From Methylobacterium aquaticum (GTDB lineage Bacteria; Pseudomonadota; Alphaproteobacteria; Rhizobiales; Beijerinckiaceae), in assembly GCF_016804325.1 (NCBI RefSeq), contig NZ_CP043627.1, forward strand, positions 6,035,501 through 6,099,500: 64,000 nt of DNA. Reading direction: 5' to 3'. Positions 1 through 8,103 of this stretch are shown here, piece after piece (the first letter of the stretch is position 1; each line of letters opens with the position of its first letter). Under the pieces are notes generated by a model, which was not told the DNA's origin, ran no database searches, and saw nothing but the letters and a program-made list of their open reading frames with translations. A program made the position numbers and the translations under genes.

Positions 1-306
1 TTGCTTCTCTTCCGGATTGAAAAAGGCCGCATCGACGTAGATCGTACCTGGTTTCAACTCGAGCAATTTTGCGCGAGCAATTCTACTATCATACTTCCAC
101 CATGTTCCGCTATAGTCTTCGCTCACTTCATCAAGTCGAGCGGAGTGCATCGTATGTGCTGTTCGAGTAGGATCATGAGAAATGATTAGTGAACCACGAG
201 CGCCTACAGCTTCGCCGAACTGATCTAACACATGTGGCCACAATCCAGCGTCCATGCTTGCCGCGTAGCAGAGATCGATAAATTTGCCTTCGTCGAATTT
301 CGCCAT
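1..306 (-). CDS. LuxR-type transcriptional regulator, N-terminal part (cut by window edge)
   Basis: An open frame of 102 codons starts at the ATG at 306 and runs leftwards off the window without a stop. The N-terminus reads MAKFDEGKFIDLCYAASMDA, followed by a GLWPHVLDQF stretch and then an ARGSLIISHD segment. This layout is typical of the ligand or signal domain that precedes a C-terminal LuxR helix-turn-helix in many alphaproteobacterial regulators. The HTH itself would lie outside the window, so the regulator class is inferred from the N-terminal domain only. About 300 bases to its right carry no supported gene and would hold its promoter. Confidence 0.6.
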   Translation of the reverse strand, partial: MAKFDEGKFIDLCYAASMDAGLWPHVLDQFGEAVGARGSLIISHDPTRTAHTMHSARLDEVSEDYSGTWWKYDSRIARAKLLELKPGTIYVDAAFFNPEEKQ

Positions 307-605
307 GCACGGCTTTCAGCGTTTGAAGATCTGTCAAGGTAGGCTCTGATAGCTATTCGCGCTAACTGTCGTCAAGTTTATGTTCCGACAGACACGACGG
401 CCTCACGCCGCTGCCGGCGCTCCCGGCCCTCCCCTGCCTTGGCCATCGGCAAAGCACGTCATACGCGAAGCACTGCCCGCACAGCGCTAAACTTCATCAT
501 CTTTGCCATATGATTGTTAACTACACCCATCGCGCTTTCCGCTGAGTAATACATTGTAAATCCGTGCCATGCAGATATCGGTCAGCAATACGGAGGCCTC
601 ACTCG

Positions 606-848
606 ATGTCGAAATTTTCCGTCACCAACAAGATTTTTCAGTTTAGTGTGATGTGGTTGTTCGTTATCGCGTCCTTTGCCTACGCGACAGGTGAAAGCGG
701 GAAAGCCATGGCGTGGTCTCTCCTGTATGGCGTCCCGGCAGGCTATGTCGTGGCGGAGATATGGGTCGCATCCCTCATCCAAGGGGAAACGAAGAAGTGG
801 ATCTGGTTCCCGGCGATCCGTGGGTATCTGCGCCGGCAACCTGCCTGA
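606..848 (+). CDS. small membrane protein, 80 aa
   Basis: Unrecognised small protein starting MSKFSVTNKIF. Two hydrophobic stretches are visible (residues about 10-25, VMWLFVIASFAYA, and 34-52, AWSLLYGVPAGYVVAEIWVA), so it is probably a two-pass inner-membrane protein with a short basic C-terminal tail (IRGYLRRQPA). The ATG at 606 is chosen over the upstream in-frame ATG at 564 because a CGGAGG Shine-Dalgarno lies about 8 bases before it. There is no obvious operon partner. The function is unknown. Confidence 0.55.
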   Translation: MSKFSVTNKIFQFSVMWLFVIASFAYATGESGKAMAWSLLYGVPAGYVVAEIWVASLIQGETKKWIWFPAIRGYLRRQPA

Positions 849-1206
849 CGGGACGCCGGAGGCCAGGCCCCGTCAGCCCTGAGGCGCACCGTATCGAGGG
901 AGGCAATGGCCGTGCTGGCCCCTCTACCCTATGTCATCAACATGGGAGGCAGTTCGGAGGTCCGCGTGGGATAGCGCTGCTGCTCAACGAGAGCGGAAGC
1001 AGTCGCGCTGGGCTCAGAATGCCCCAGGACCAACAGGGCGGCGCAGCAGCAGCCCCAGCAGCAGGACGCCCCTGAAACGCGCTGTATGACGTTTCTGACG
1101 CGTCAGCGCTGCCTACCCTTCCCTCCGTGGGCTGTAGGGGCGAACTGACCCCTGGGATGCTGCAAGCTATAGGTGCCCTTGCATCTGCGGGCGTCCGTCA
1201 CTCATG
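849..1206. other. non-coding stretch, nothing recognised
   Basis: This is the region between the small membrane protein and the flagellin 3' end. Open frames exist on the plus strand but have no ribosome binding site or family resemblance and look like GC-rich chance frames. I see no RNA gene or strong repeat here. Confidence 0.4.
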
Positions 1207-1240
1207 GCAGCAGCGGAGCCCCAGAAGGCTCCTCTGCTGC
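1207..1240 (-). terminator. hairpin downstream of flagellin
   Basis: GCAGCAGCGGAGCC and GGCTCCTCTGCTGC form a 14-bp stem with one mismatch around a 6-base loop, starting 10 bases after the flagellin stop codon. The position fits a transcription terminator or mRNA-stabilising hairpin. There is no T-tract on the minus strand, so intrinsic termination is uncertain. Confidence 0.5.
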
Positions 1241-1249
1241 ACATATCGA

Positions 1250-2539
1250 TCAGCGCAGCAACTGAAGGATACCCTGGCTGGCCTGGCTCGCCAGAGACAA
1301 CGACGACACCGCCAGGGACTGCCGGATCGACAAGGCCTGCGAGTTCGCTGCCTCCTCGTTCATGTCGGCATTCGTGAGGTTGGCCGCCCCGGTGGTCAGC
1401 ACGTTGATCATCTCTTTCGTGAAGTTCTGCCGGTTCTGCACCGTCGACAGGTTGGAGCCGAACGTCGAGGAGATGGATTTCAGGTTTGCCAACGCATTGC
1501 TCAGCGCATCCGCGGCCTTGGTGAGGTCCGCATTGTTCTGGATGCCGATGTCGGCGCCCGATTGAGCCGTGGCGCTGTCCTTGAACTCGCCGATGCCCAG
1601 CGCGGACGCGGATAGCGACGTGCCCTGGATGTCCAGCTTGGACTTAGCCGCGCCGGTCTTCTCGTTGAACGCGATGCTCAGGCTGTCACCGGCCAGCAGA
1701 TTGGTGCCGTTGAAGCCGGCATCCCGGGCGGCCTGATCCAGCTGGGTCCGTAACGCATTGAACTGCCCCACCAGGGCCGAGCGCTGCGCGGAGGTGCCGC
1801 CAGCCGCCGAAGGTGTGGCGCCGCCGGTGAGCTTAGCGGTCTCGGTGGCATCCACCGCGAACGCACCCGAGGTGGTCTTGCCCAAGCCCACCGTTAGGGT
1901 GTCCGATCCGGTGCCGGTGATCTGCAACTGCCCCTGCACATCGATCGTGGCGGTGGCGATGCCCGACTTGTTGATGTTGTTGACGAGGTCGCTCACCGTG
2001 TCGGTGGCGCCGATGTCGAACTTATAGGTGGTGAAGCCCGCGCTGAGCTGCATCTGGTTGGCGTTGCTCGTGTTGATGCCCACTACGCCAGGAGTGCTCG
2101 AGGTGGCCGCCGCGGCCGTGCCCGCGAGGGTCTTGCCCATCGATACGTCGTAGATGCTCTTGCCCGTCGCCGTGGCCTCGCCGGCCGTGGCGAGTGCCCG
2201 GGTGCCCTGCAGCTTGGGCAGGTTGGAGGTAGCGTTGGACTGCGCCTGGGTCACCACCGACTGCATCTGTTTGACGACGGTGGTGACCGCATCGACCCCT
2301 TTCGCGGCTGCCTGGATGGTCTGGATGCCGTTGGAGACGCCGTCGAGGAGATCCGACAGCGCGGACGCACGATCGCTGAGGCCCACGGCGGTGAAATAGT
2401 TGACGGGGTTGTCGAGGGCCGAGTTCACCTTCTTGCCCGTGGAAAGGCGGCCCTGATTGGTGGCTGCCAGCGCAGCAGTGTCCTGCAGGGACAGCAGGTT
2501 CTGGCGAGTAGCAGCGGAGAGCGTGATGGACGACGACAT
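1250..2539 (-). CDS. fliC: flagellin (flagellar filament protein)
   Basis: 429-residue flagellin, the secreted subunit that polymerises into the flagellar filament. The N-terminal D0/D1 region (residues about 1-140) begins MSSSITLSAATRQNLLSLQD and contains the familiar NQGRLSTGKKVNSALDNP segment. The C-terminal D1/D0 helix (about 330-429) has NADMNEEAANSQALSIRQ and ends SQASQGILQLLR. The middle (about 150-300) is variable, rich in Thr, Ser, Ala and Gly, as expected for the surface-exposed part. A GAGGGAT sequence lies just before the ATG at 2539. No other flagellar gene is in the window, so this is a detached flagellin locus. The gene is complete. Confidence 0.92.
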   Translation of the reverse strand: MSSSITLSAATRQNLLSLQDTAALAATNQGRLSTGKKVNSALDNPVNYFTAVGLSDRASALSDLLDGVSNGIQTIQAAAKGVDAVTTVVKQMQSVVTQAQSNATSNLPKLQGTRALATAGEATATGKSIYDVSMGKTLAGTAAAATSSTPGVVGINTSNANQMQLSAGFTTYKFDIGATDTVSDLVNNINKSGIATATIDVQGQLQITGTGSDTLTVGLGKTTSGAFAVDATETAKLTGGATPSAAGGTSAQRSALVGQFNALRTQLDQAARDAGFNGTNLLAGDSLSIAFNEKTGAAKSKLDIQGTSLSASALGIGEFKDSATAQSGADIGIQNNADLTKAADALSNALANLKSISSTFGSNLSTVQNRQNFTKEMINVLTTGAANLTNADMNEEAANSQALSIRQSLAVSSLSLASQASQGILQLLR

Positions 2540-2903
2540 GAGCTGATCCCTCGGAATTGCCTCGCGTGGATCGCGAAGACTTCGAGGATTATTGCTGGCC
2601 GCGCTCGGTTGGGCGGTTAATATTTTGTATCAGGCTGACCAATCTTCAGATGAAGCGTACTGATATACCTACGATGCGTACTTGGTGATGCGCTGCGGGT
2701 CATGGCTTGCGCACTGCTACTCCGCGATCTGGTGGGCGATCTTACCCATGGCCTTTGGCTCCAACCTCAGGACAGCTACGCTGCGTTCGCGAGGGTGAGC
2801 ACCACCGTGCATAAGCCTTGTTCCGACCCCTGGTGGGCTTTCTTGTCACTCACTTGCAGCCTCATAGTGCGCTATCGATCCACCTTGAGCGGTCGCCAAG
2901 TCC
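2540..2903. other. divergent intergenic region upstream of flagellin and the hydrolase
   Basis: This region lies between the leftward flagellin gene and the rightward isochorismatase-like gene. It should contain both promoters. It is more AT-rich near 2590-2690 (TTAATATTTTGTATCAG and neighbours). No gene is supported here. One open frame crosses it but overlaps the downstream gene in another frame and has no family resemblance. Confidence 0.4.
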
Positions 2904-3446
2904 ATGCTCGGCCTCGTCATCATCGACATGCAACAGTGGATGTTTCGCAAGCCGGAACGTTTAAAGCAGGTGGAAAACATGCTTCCTGCGATCAACGGCT
3001 TGGCTTCGCGATGCGCGCGAGCAAATCTCCCCATCTACGATGTTGTTACGGTTCATCAGCCCGACAAGAGCACATGGTCGCGGCTAATGATTAAGTACGA
3101 TTATTCATGCCTGATCGAAGGTACGCCGGATGCTGAGCCCGTTGGAGGCTATGTGGCTCCACCTTCGGCCACCCGTATTGTGAAAACACAGAATAGCGTG
3201 TTCCTCCATACCAATTTCGAAGCGACGCTGCACGCCGGCGGCGTAACCAAGCTCATGCTAGCAGGTGTGTTCATGGACGGTTGCGTGGGTTTGACAGCGG
3301 CCGATGCGGCACAACGTCAATTCGAAGTCGTATGTGTGTCCGATGCAATCGGGCATGTGGATGCAGAGATGCGACAGCTGATGGAGAAGTGGCTGTATGA
3401 CATGTACGAGATCGAGCAAATTCGGGCCGGTGACGTTGTGATCTGA
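2904..3446 (+). CDS. isochorismatase-family cysteine hydrolase
   Basis: 180-residue protein of the isochorismatase-like (cysteine hydrolase) fold, whose members hydrolyse amides, ureido groups or vinyl ethers. The catalytic triad is visible: Asp8 in LVIIDMQ, Lys94 in RIVKTQNSVF and Cys127 in GVFMDGCVGLTAADA. The length matches the single-domain family (170-210 aa). The substrate cannot be read from sequence. The gene is followed by an unrelated exported hydrolase 86 bases downstream, so the two may or may not be co-transcribed. No strong Shine-Dalgarno is seen at this start, but the conserved first strand begins immediately, so it cannot start much later. Confidence 0.85.
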   Translation: MLGLVIIDMQQWMFRKPERLKQVENMLPAINGLASRCARANLPIYDVVTVHQPDKSTWSRLMIKYDYSCLIEGTPDAEPVGGYVAPPSATRIVKTQNSVFLHTNFEATLHAGGVTKLMLAGVFMDGCVGLTAADAAQRQFEVVCVSDAIGHVDAEMRQLMEKWLYDMYEIEQIRAGDVVI

Positions 3447-3532
3447 GAGGTTGCGCACTCCCTGGTAAGCCGATCCTATTTGACACCGCATCAAATTGCA
3501 GGCGGGTAGTGCGTGATTTGTTCGGAGGCTGC

Positions 3533-4366
3533 ATGAACCGTCGCAATCTCCTCGCTGCCGCACTTTCCACGGCTGCGCAAACGACTAGCGCTACAGAACC
3601 GGGTGCCCCGCCGAAACTCTATCCCGTCGAGACACAGACAGGCCCCCGCCGAAGCCTGATCTACGTGCCGGTTGGGCGCGGTCCCGCGCCCTGCGTGCTG
3701 CTGCTGCACGGGTCGGAAGGACCCAACCGGCGCTGGACCGAGACGATGGCGATGTTTCTGGCTAGTCAGGGGTTCGTCGCCGCGCCCTTCCCCTACAGCC
3801 GGGGCGGCAGCATCTACCGCGCTGGCGACATCCTCGATGTCGAGCTTGCTGAGACCGTCGAGGCATTCCGCCTGATGCGGACGGACCCGAGGGTGTCCGG
3901 CCCGATGGGTTTATGGGGCATCTCGCGCGGGGCAGAGCACGCTTTGCTGCTGACGAGCCTCATGGCCGGCGAAGCAAGTCGCGATCTGCCGCGCGCCGTC
4001 GCGGTGCTGGCCGCCACCGACGTGGTCTGGCCCGCCTTCCTGATCGCCAATGCCGATATCGGTCATCGCGAGCCGATCGACTGGTCGAAGCGGGCTTGGC
4101 GCTGGCATGGCTCAACGGAGGGATTAGATCCGCGGTCGCCGATCGCCATCGAGCGTTACGCAGGGCCGCTCCTCATCAGCCACGGCGAAGAGGACAAGCT
4201 CTGGCCGGTCGCGCTGGCGCGGCGGCTCGAAGCCCGGCTGCGGGCGCACGGGCGGGCGCCGGAGATGCACTACTACCCTGGTGAGGGCCATGGGCTCGGC
4301 CCCGAGGCGGCGAGCCTGGACCGAACGCGCGTGTCGGACTTCTTCCGCCGTCACCTCGTCGGCTAA
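3533..4366 (+). CDS. exported alpha/beta hydrolase (dienelactone hydrolase / acyl-CoA thioesterase C-terminal type)
   Basis: 277-residue alpha/beta hydrolase. The start at 3533 is set by CGGAGG 5 bases upstream; a longer frame from 3509 lacks this. The N-terminus MNRRNLLAAALSTAAQTTSA looks like a Tat- or Sec-type signal sequence, so a periplasmic location is likely. The core has VLLLHGSEGPN (oxyanion-hole region), the nucleophile elbow GISRGAEHA with Ser131, an acid Asp221 in HGEEDKLWP and the catalytic His253 in PGEGHGLG. The arrangement resembles the BAAT C-terminal/dienelactone hydrolase group. Substrate unknown. Confidence 0.75.
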   Translation: MNRRNLLAAALSTAAQTTSATEPGAPPKLYPVETQTGPRRSLIYVPVGRGPAPCVLLLHGSEGPNRRWTETMAMFLASQGFVAAPFPYSRGGSIYRAGDILDVELAETVEAFRLMRTDPRVSGPMGLWGISRGAEHALLLTSLMAGEASRDLPRAVAVLAATDVVWPAFLIANADIGHREPIDWSKRAWRWHGSTEGLDPRSPIAIERYAGPLLISHGEEDKLWPVALARRLEARLRAHGRAPEMHYYPGEGHGLGPEAASLDRTRVSDFFRRHLVG

Positions 4367-4467
4367 CCACTCCTATTGTCGAGACAACGGCCGAGGTAGA
4401 TACGCAACCCCAAGGCGGCCGGCGTAAGCAATCTGGAGTGATATAACCTACTCCCCCACCCCATCTC

Positions 4468-5529
4468 TTGACAAAGGAATTTTTATCGCGCTGTCTCAAA
4501 TACCAATCATTGGTTCGTGTTAGTGACTGGGTGCCCTGGATGCAGGAAGCGGTAAGAAGGCCAATTCCCTGGCGTCCACAATCTTTTTTCTCTCATCAAC
4601 TACAAAGCGAGCGGGCGTTCGATCTGCTGAACGAGCATGGCGGGATCGCGGTCGATTTCCACGCGCTTCGCAAGGCCAGCCCGCATCTTTCGGTTGAAGG
4701 TGGGCAAAGCCGGACGATGAGCATCTGGCTCACCCAGTCGGACACCGGCTTCCTGACGGTGCCGAAACTCGAGGCAGACCTGTTTACGATCCGCTTCGTG
4801 ACACGCGGCTGGATGATCCGACGCAATCAGAACGGCGAGCACCGCGGCTATCCCGGCACAGCTATGTTCGTGGCCTTCGAAGACATGCGCAGCGAGGAGG
4901 CCTCGGCCCGCTTCGCAGCGATCAGCGGAACGGTCACCCGGGCCGCCCTGCTGGCCAGCCACCGGGCGCTCGACGGCGCGGATGATGAGACCCATCCCGA
5001 ATTCGAGCCGGTGGCTCCGGTTGATACGCTGGCGATGCGGTCGTTCCTTTCATGCTTCAGGCAGCTCCATCGGCGGTTGCGGCAGATCGACCCGGCGCAG
5101 GATCTGTTCTATCCGCTGTTCGAGGAGATCGTCAGCTACCAGCTCCTCTCCTGCTGGCCGCGCCGTCCGGATGCGCCCAGGCGTGACTTTAGGGCGATTT
5201 CCTCGCAGGGCTTGCGCGCGGCTACGGAGTATATCGATGCGCATCTCGGCGAGGCCCTGAAGCTCGTCGACGTCGCGGCCGCCGCGGGAATCGGCGTACG
5301 CACGCTTCAACAGGCCTTCAAGCGCGAACTGGGCACCACGCCCCTGGGCTTCATCATTGAGAGGCGCATGCAGCGGGTTCACACGGATCTCACCTCCCCG
5401 GACAACGCGGACCAGTCGATCGCCGATGTGGCACGCCGATGGGGCTTCGTGCATATGAGCGACTTCGCGCAGCGCTACCGCCGACGCTTCGGCTGCACGC
5501 CGACCGATACGCGTCGGCAGGCCCGGTGA
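4468..5529 (+). CDS. AraC-family transcriptional regulator
   Basis: Regulator of about 330-353 residues. The C-terminal 100 residues hold the two AraC helix-turn-helix units: EALKLVDVAAAAGIGVRTLQ, then FKRELGTTPLGFIIERRM, then QSIADVARRWGFVHMSDFAQ and YRRRFGCTPTDTRR. The N-terminal 230 residues resemble the ligand/dimerisation part of AraC_binding_2-like regulators. The start is uncertain: the longest frame uses TTG at 4468, while an ATG lies at 4540 (MQEAVRRP). Neither has a clear ribosome binding site. The neighbouring exported hydrolase, same strand, is a possible target but nothing proves it. Confidence 0.85.
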   Translation: MTKEFLSRCLKYQSLVRVSDWVPWMQEAVRRPIPWRPQSFFSHQLQSERAFDLLNEHGGIAVDFHALRKASPHLSVEGGQSRTMSIWLTQSDTGFLTVPKLEADLFTIRFVTRGWMIRRNQNGEHRGYPGTAMFVAFEDMRSEEASARFAAISGTVTRAALLASHRALDGADDETHPEFEPVAPVDTLAMRSFLSCFRQLHRRLRQIDPAQDLFYPLFEEIVSYQLLSCWPRRPDAPRRDFRAISSQGLRAATEYIDAHLGEALKLVDVAAAAGIGVRTLQQAFKRELGTTPLGFIIERRMQRVHTDLTSPDNADQSIADVARRWGFVHMSDFAQRYRRRFGCTPTDTRRQAR

Positions 5530-5703
5530 TGCCGCGGGGGTGGGAGCTTGCTCGTGCGCCTATCATGATAGCGAATGGCGCTGTTATATTTGCGACGATG
5601 AATCTTCAATCGTTTTGATAGAAGTCGGGACGATTACTGTATCTCGCTCTCTCGCCTGCAGAACTCAATGCCTTCTGCGCCGATCGATGAGAATGGAGAT
5701 GGT

Positions 5704-7184
5704 ATGATGTTCAAGTTCGACGGCTTCATGGCGCGTTCCACGCTGCGCGCTCTCGATCGATCGCACGCCATGATCACCTTCGGCCCGGACGGCACCATCC
5801 TGTCGGCGAACGAGACCTTCCTCGCCATGATGGGCTACGCACCCTCCGAGCTGCAGGGCCTGCATCACCGCATGCTCCTGCCGGTCGCTGAGCAGGACGG
5901 TCCGGTCTGCCAAGCCCTCTGGGACGATCTCATGCGCGGCACGCCCCGCGAAGGGGAAGGCTTGCGGCTTGCAAAGGATGGCCGCGAGGTCTGGCTCTGG
6001 TCGAGTTACAATCCCGTGCGCGGGCGACGCGGGCACATCGCCCGGATCGTCATGGTCGCGGCCGATATCACTGAGGCCAAGCGGCGCGGCCTCGACACCG
6101 AGGGTCGGCTGTCCGCCCTCGACCGTTCGCAGGCCGTGATTACCTTTACTCCCAACGGTATCATCGAGGACGCCAACCAGAACTTCCTCGACGCGCTCGG
6201 GTACCGGCTCGACGAGATCCGCGGCCAGCACCACGGCCTGTTCGTGGATCCGTCCGAACGCGACACCGCCGCGTACGGAGCGTTCTGGACATCCTTGCGG
6301 GCCGGCCAATTCCAGGCGGCAGAGTACAAGCGCCTCGGCAAGGGCGGGCGCGAGATCTGGATTCAGGGAACCTACAACCCGATACTCGACGCGCAGGGGC
6401 GGGTCCTGCGCGTGGTGAAATTCGCCACCGACGTCACCCCGCAGGTGCTCAACCGGCTACGGCGGGCCGAGGCGGGCCGCACAATCGCGAGTGACCTGAC
6501 GGCCATTGGGGATGCGGTGAGGGACGTGACTGAGCGTAGCGGCCAAGCGGCCAATGCTGTTCAGCGGGTGTCCGGCGACATCCAGGCCGTGGCGGCGGGA
6601 GCGGAAGAACTCGCCGCCTCCGTGGCCGAGATCAGCCAGCGGGTCTCGCACGCCTCCACGATCTCCCGGGGGCGGTGACGCAGGCGCACGACACCGGCGC
6701 CATCGTGGCCGGACTGAGCGATCAGGCTCAGCAGATCGGTGAGGTGGTCAGCCTGATTCAGTCCATCGCCGAGCAGACCAATCTCCTGGCGCTGAACGCG
6801 ACTATAGAGGCGGCCAGGGCGGGCGCAACTGGACGGGGCTTCTCCGTCGTTGCTGCCGAGGTGAAGGCGCTGGCCGGCCAGACCGCACGAGCTACAGATG
6901 AAATTCGGATCCGGATCAGTGCGACGCAGGGCGCCACGCGCGAGGCCGTCGCTGCTATCGGCACGATCCAGACGACGATCCGGGACCTCGACGCGATCTC
7001 AGCTGCGATCGCCGCTGCGGTCGAGGAGCAGGCCGTGGTGACGCGAGAGATGTCGGGCTCGATGCAGGCCGCCTCCCATGGTGCTGGACAGATCGCTGAT
7101 GGTGTCAGCGCTATAGCTGCAGCCGTAGCACAGGTTGACAGCACCACACAAATAGTGCGTGAAAATTCCAGAATGATTGCTTGA
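5704..7184 (+). pseudogene. PAS-PAS methyl-accepting chemotaxis protein, interrupted by a frameshift
   Basis: A soluble chemoreceptor of about 490 residues, split by a -1 frame change. The first part has two tandem PAS domains (each starting LDRSHAMITF / LDRSQAVITF, with GREVWLWSSYNP / GREIWIQGTYNP near the end) and the first signalling helix, and stops at 6676-6678. The second part, open from about 6669, begins after [12 protein letters not shown] and carries the conserved hairpin tip [20 protein letters not shown]. Restoring one G in the G5 run at 6668-6672 joins the halves seamlessly. No transmembrane segment is seen, so the receptor would be cytoplasmic. The start at ATG 5704 has GGAGA just upstream; the ATG at 5668 is an alternative. 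This is a true mutation, a phase-variable run or a sequencing error. Confidence 0.8.
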
Positions 7185-7240
7185 CTGAATAAATATTAAA
7201 TAAAGATCATCAGACATTATAACAAAACGATATTTGTGGG

Positions 7241-7274
7241 CGCTGGCGCAAGAGGCTGTATTATTGCGCCAGCG
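7241..7274 (+). terminator. hairpin after the chemoreceptor gene
   Basis: CGCTGGCGCAA and TTGCGCCAGCG form a perfect 11-bp stem with a 12-base loop, 57 bases after the receptor stop. There is no long T-tract, so it may act as a terminator for either flanking gene or as an RNA-stabilising structure. The rest of 7185-7408 is AT-rich and carries no gene. Confidence 0.55.
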
Positions 7275-7408
7275 TAGCGTCTATATTTCAAATTACGTCG
7301 CATTTAAGAAAATAGTCTATCGTTAAATGTTCATGACAAAATTTGGCTTATATTTGTATATAAATCTATCGGAGCTGCGATTATAATAAAGCGCTCTGGC
7401 AATATCCA

Positions 7409-8038
7409 TCATGCCTCAAGCGCGGCAGAGACGCTTGAACCCTCGCTCAACCGCGTCGTGAATCGCGGCGAGCGCATCTCGAATTTCGTCGACCAGATGC
7501 GCTTCTCCACCAGCCCCGCCCGCGCCGGCATTACGGCGCCGCGCCCGAACCGGCTGTTGCAGGCGTCCATCGCCGCCATCAGCGCGCCGGACTTCTCCCG
7601 GTCGTGCGCGTCGAACAGAGGGCGTGGGGCGTCGTCCAGCGGCACGAGGTCCGTGGTGACGAGCCCGGCCTTGCTGTAGCGCCAGGGCGATGGCCCCTGC
7701 TCCTTCCAGGTCCTCTCCACCCCCCGCAGCGCCGCCTGGATCAGGTGCCGGCTGTCATCGGTCGCCTCGGGCATATGAACCACCGTTGAAACCGACCGCA
7801 TGGGGTCGCCGCGGTCGTGCTCGCTGGTGTGGTAGAAGACGGTGACGGCCGAGACCGCGAGACCGTCGCGCCGCAGCTTCTCGCCGAGCCGCGTGGCATG
7901 CGCCGCCACCGCCTGCTCCAGCACATCCCGCTGGGTGATCCGGGTGGAGAATCTGCGGGTCACCGCGCAGCCCCTTCGCCGGGCGGGCACGATCTCCAGA
8001 GGCAGGCACGACCGCCTACGCAGCTGGTTGACGCTCAT
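7409..8038 (-). pseudogene. umuC: umuC 3' fragment (Y-family DNA polymerase V, C-terminal part)
   Basis: 209 codons matching only the C-terminal half of UmuC, the error-prone SOS polymerase subunit. The frame enters at LPLEIVPARRRGCAVTRRFS, continues through the little-finger domain (VLEQAVAAHATRLGEKLRRD, VFYHTSEHD) and ends with the DUF4113-type tail LMAAMDACNSRFGRGAVMPA. The palm and fingers with the catalytic acidic residues (about 200 N-terminal residues) are absent; upstream sequence is the end of another gene. It is therefore a truncated relic, probably cut when the neighbouring island arrived. A start at 8038 is nominal. Confidence 0.8.
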
Positions 8039-8066
8039 GCCCTTTTACGTGCCCGATCTTTGATTT

Positions 8067-8103
8067 AAAAGGCGGTTCCGATTTTGCCGAATTAGAAACC
8101 GCC
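8067..8103 (-). terminator. intrinsic terminator of the Avs-like gene
   Basis: On the minus strand GGCGGTT and AACCGCC pair across a 19-base loop and are followed directly by TTTTAAATC. The stem overlaps the last three codons of the giant NTPase gene, and the T-tract makes this a good rho-independent terminator. Confidence 0.65.

Noticed and set aside
713..1075. 120-codon plus-strand open frame
   Set aside because: It starts inside the small membrane protein gene in another frame, has no ribosome binding site, and its composition is that of a GC-rich chance frame.
1127..1615. Plus-strand open frame opposite the flagellin gene
   Set aside because: It is an antisense shadow of the flagellin 3' end.
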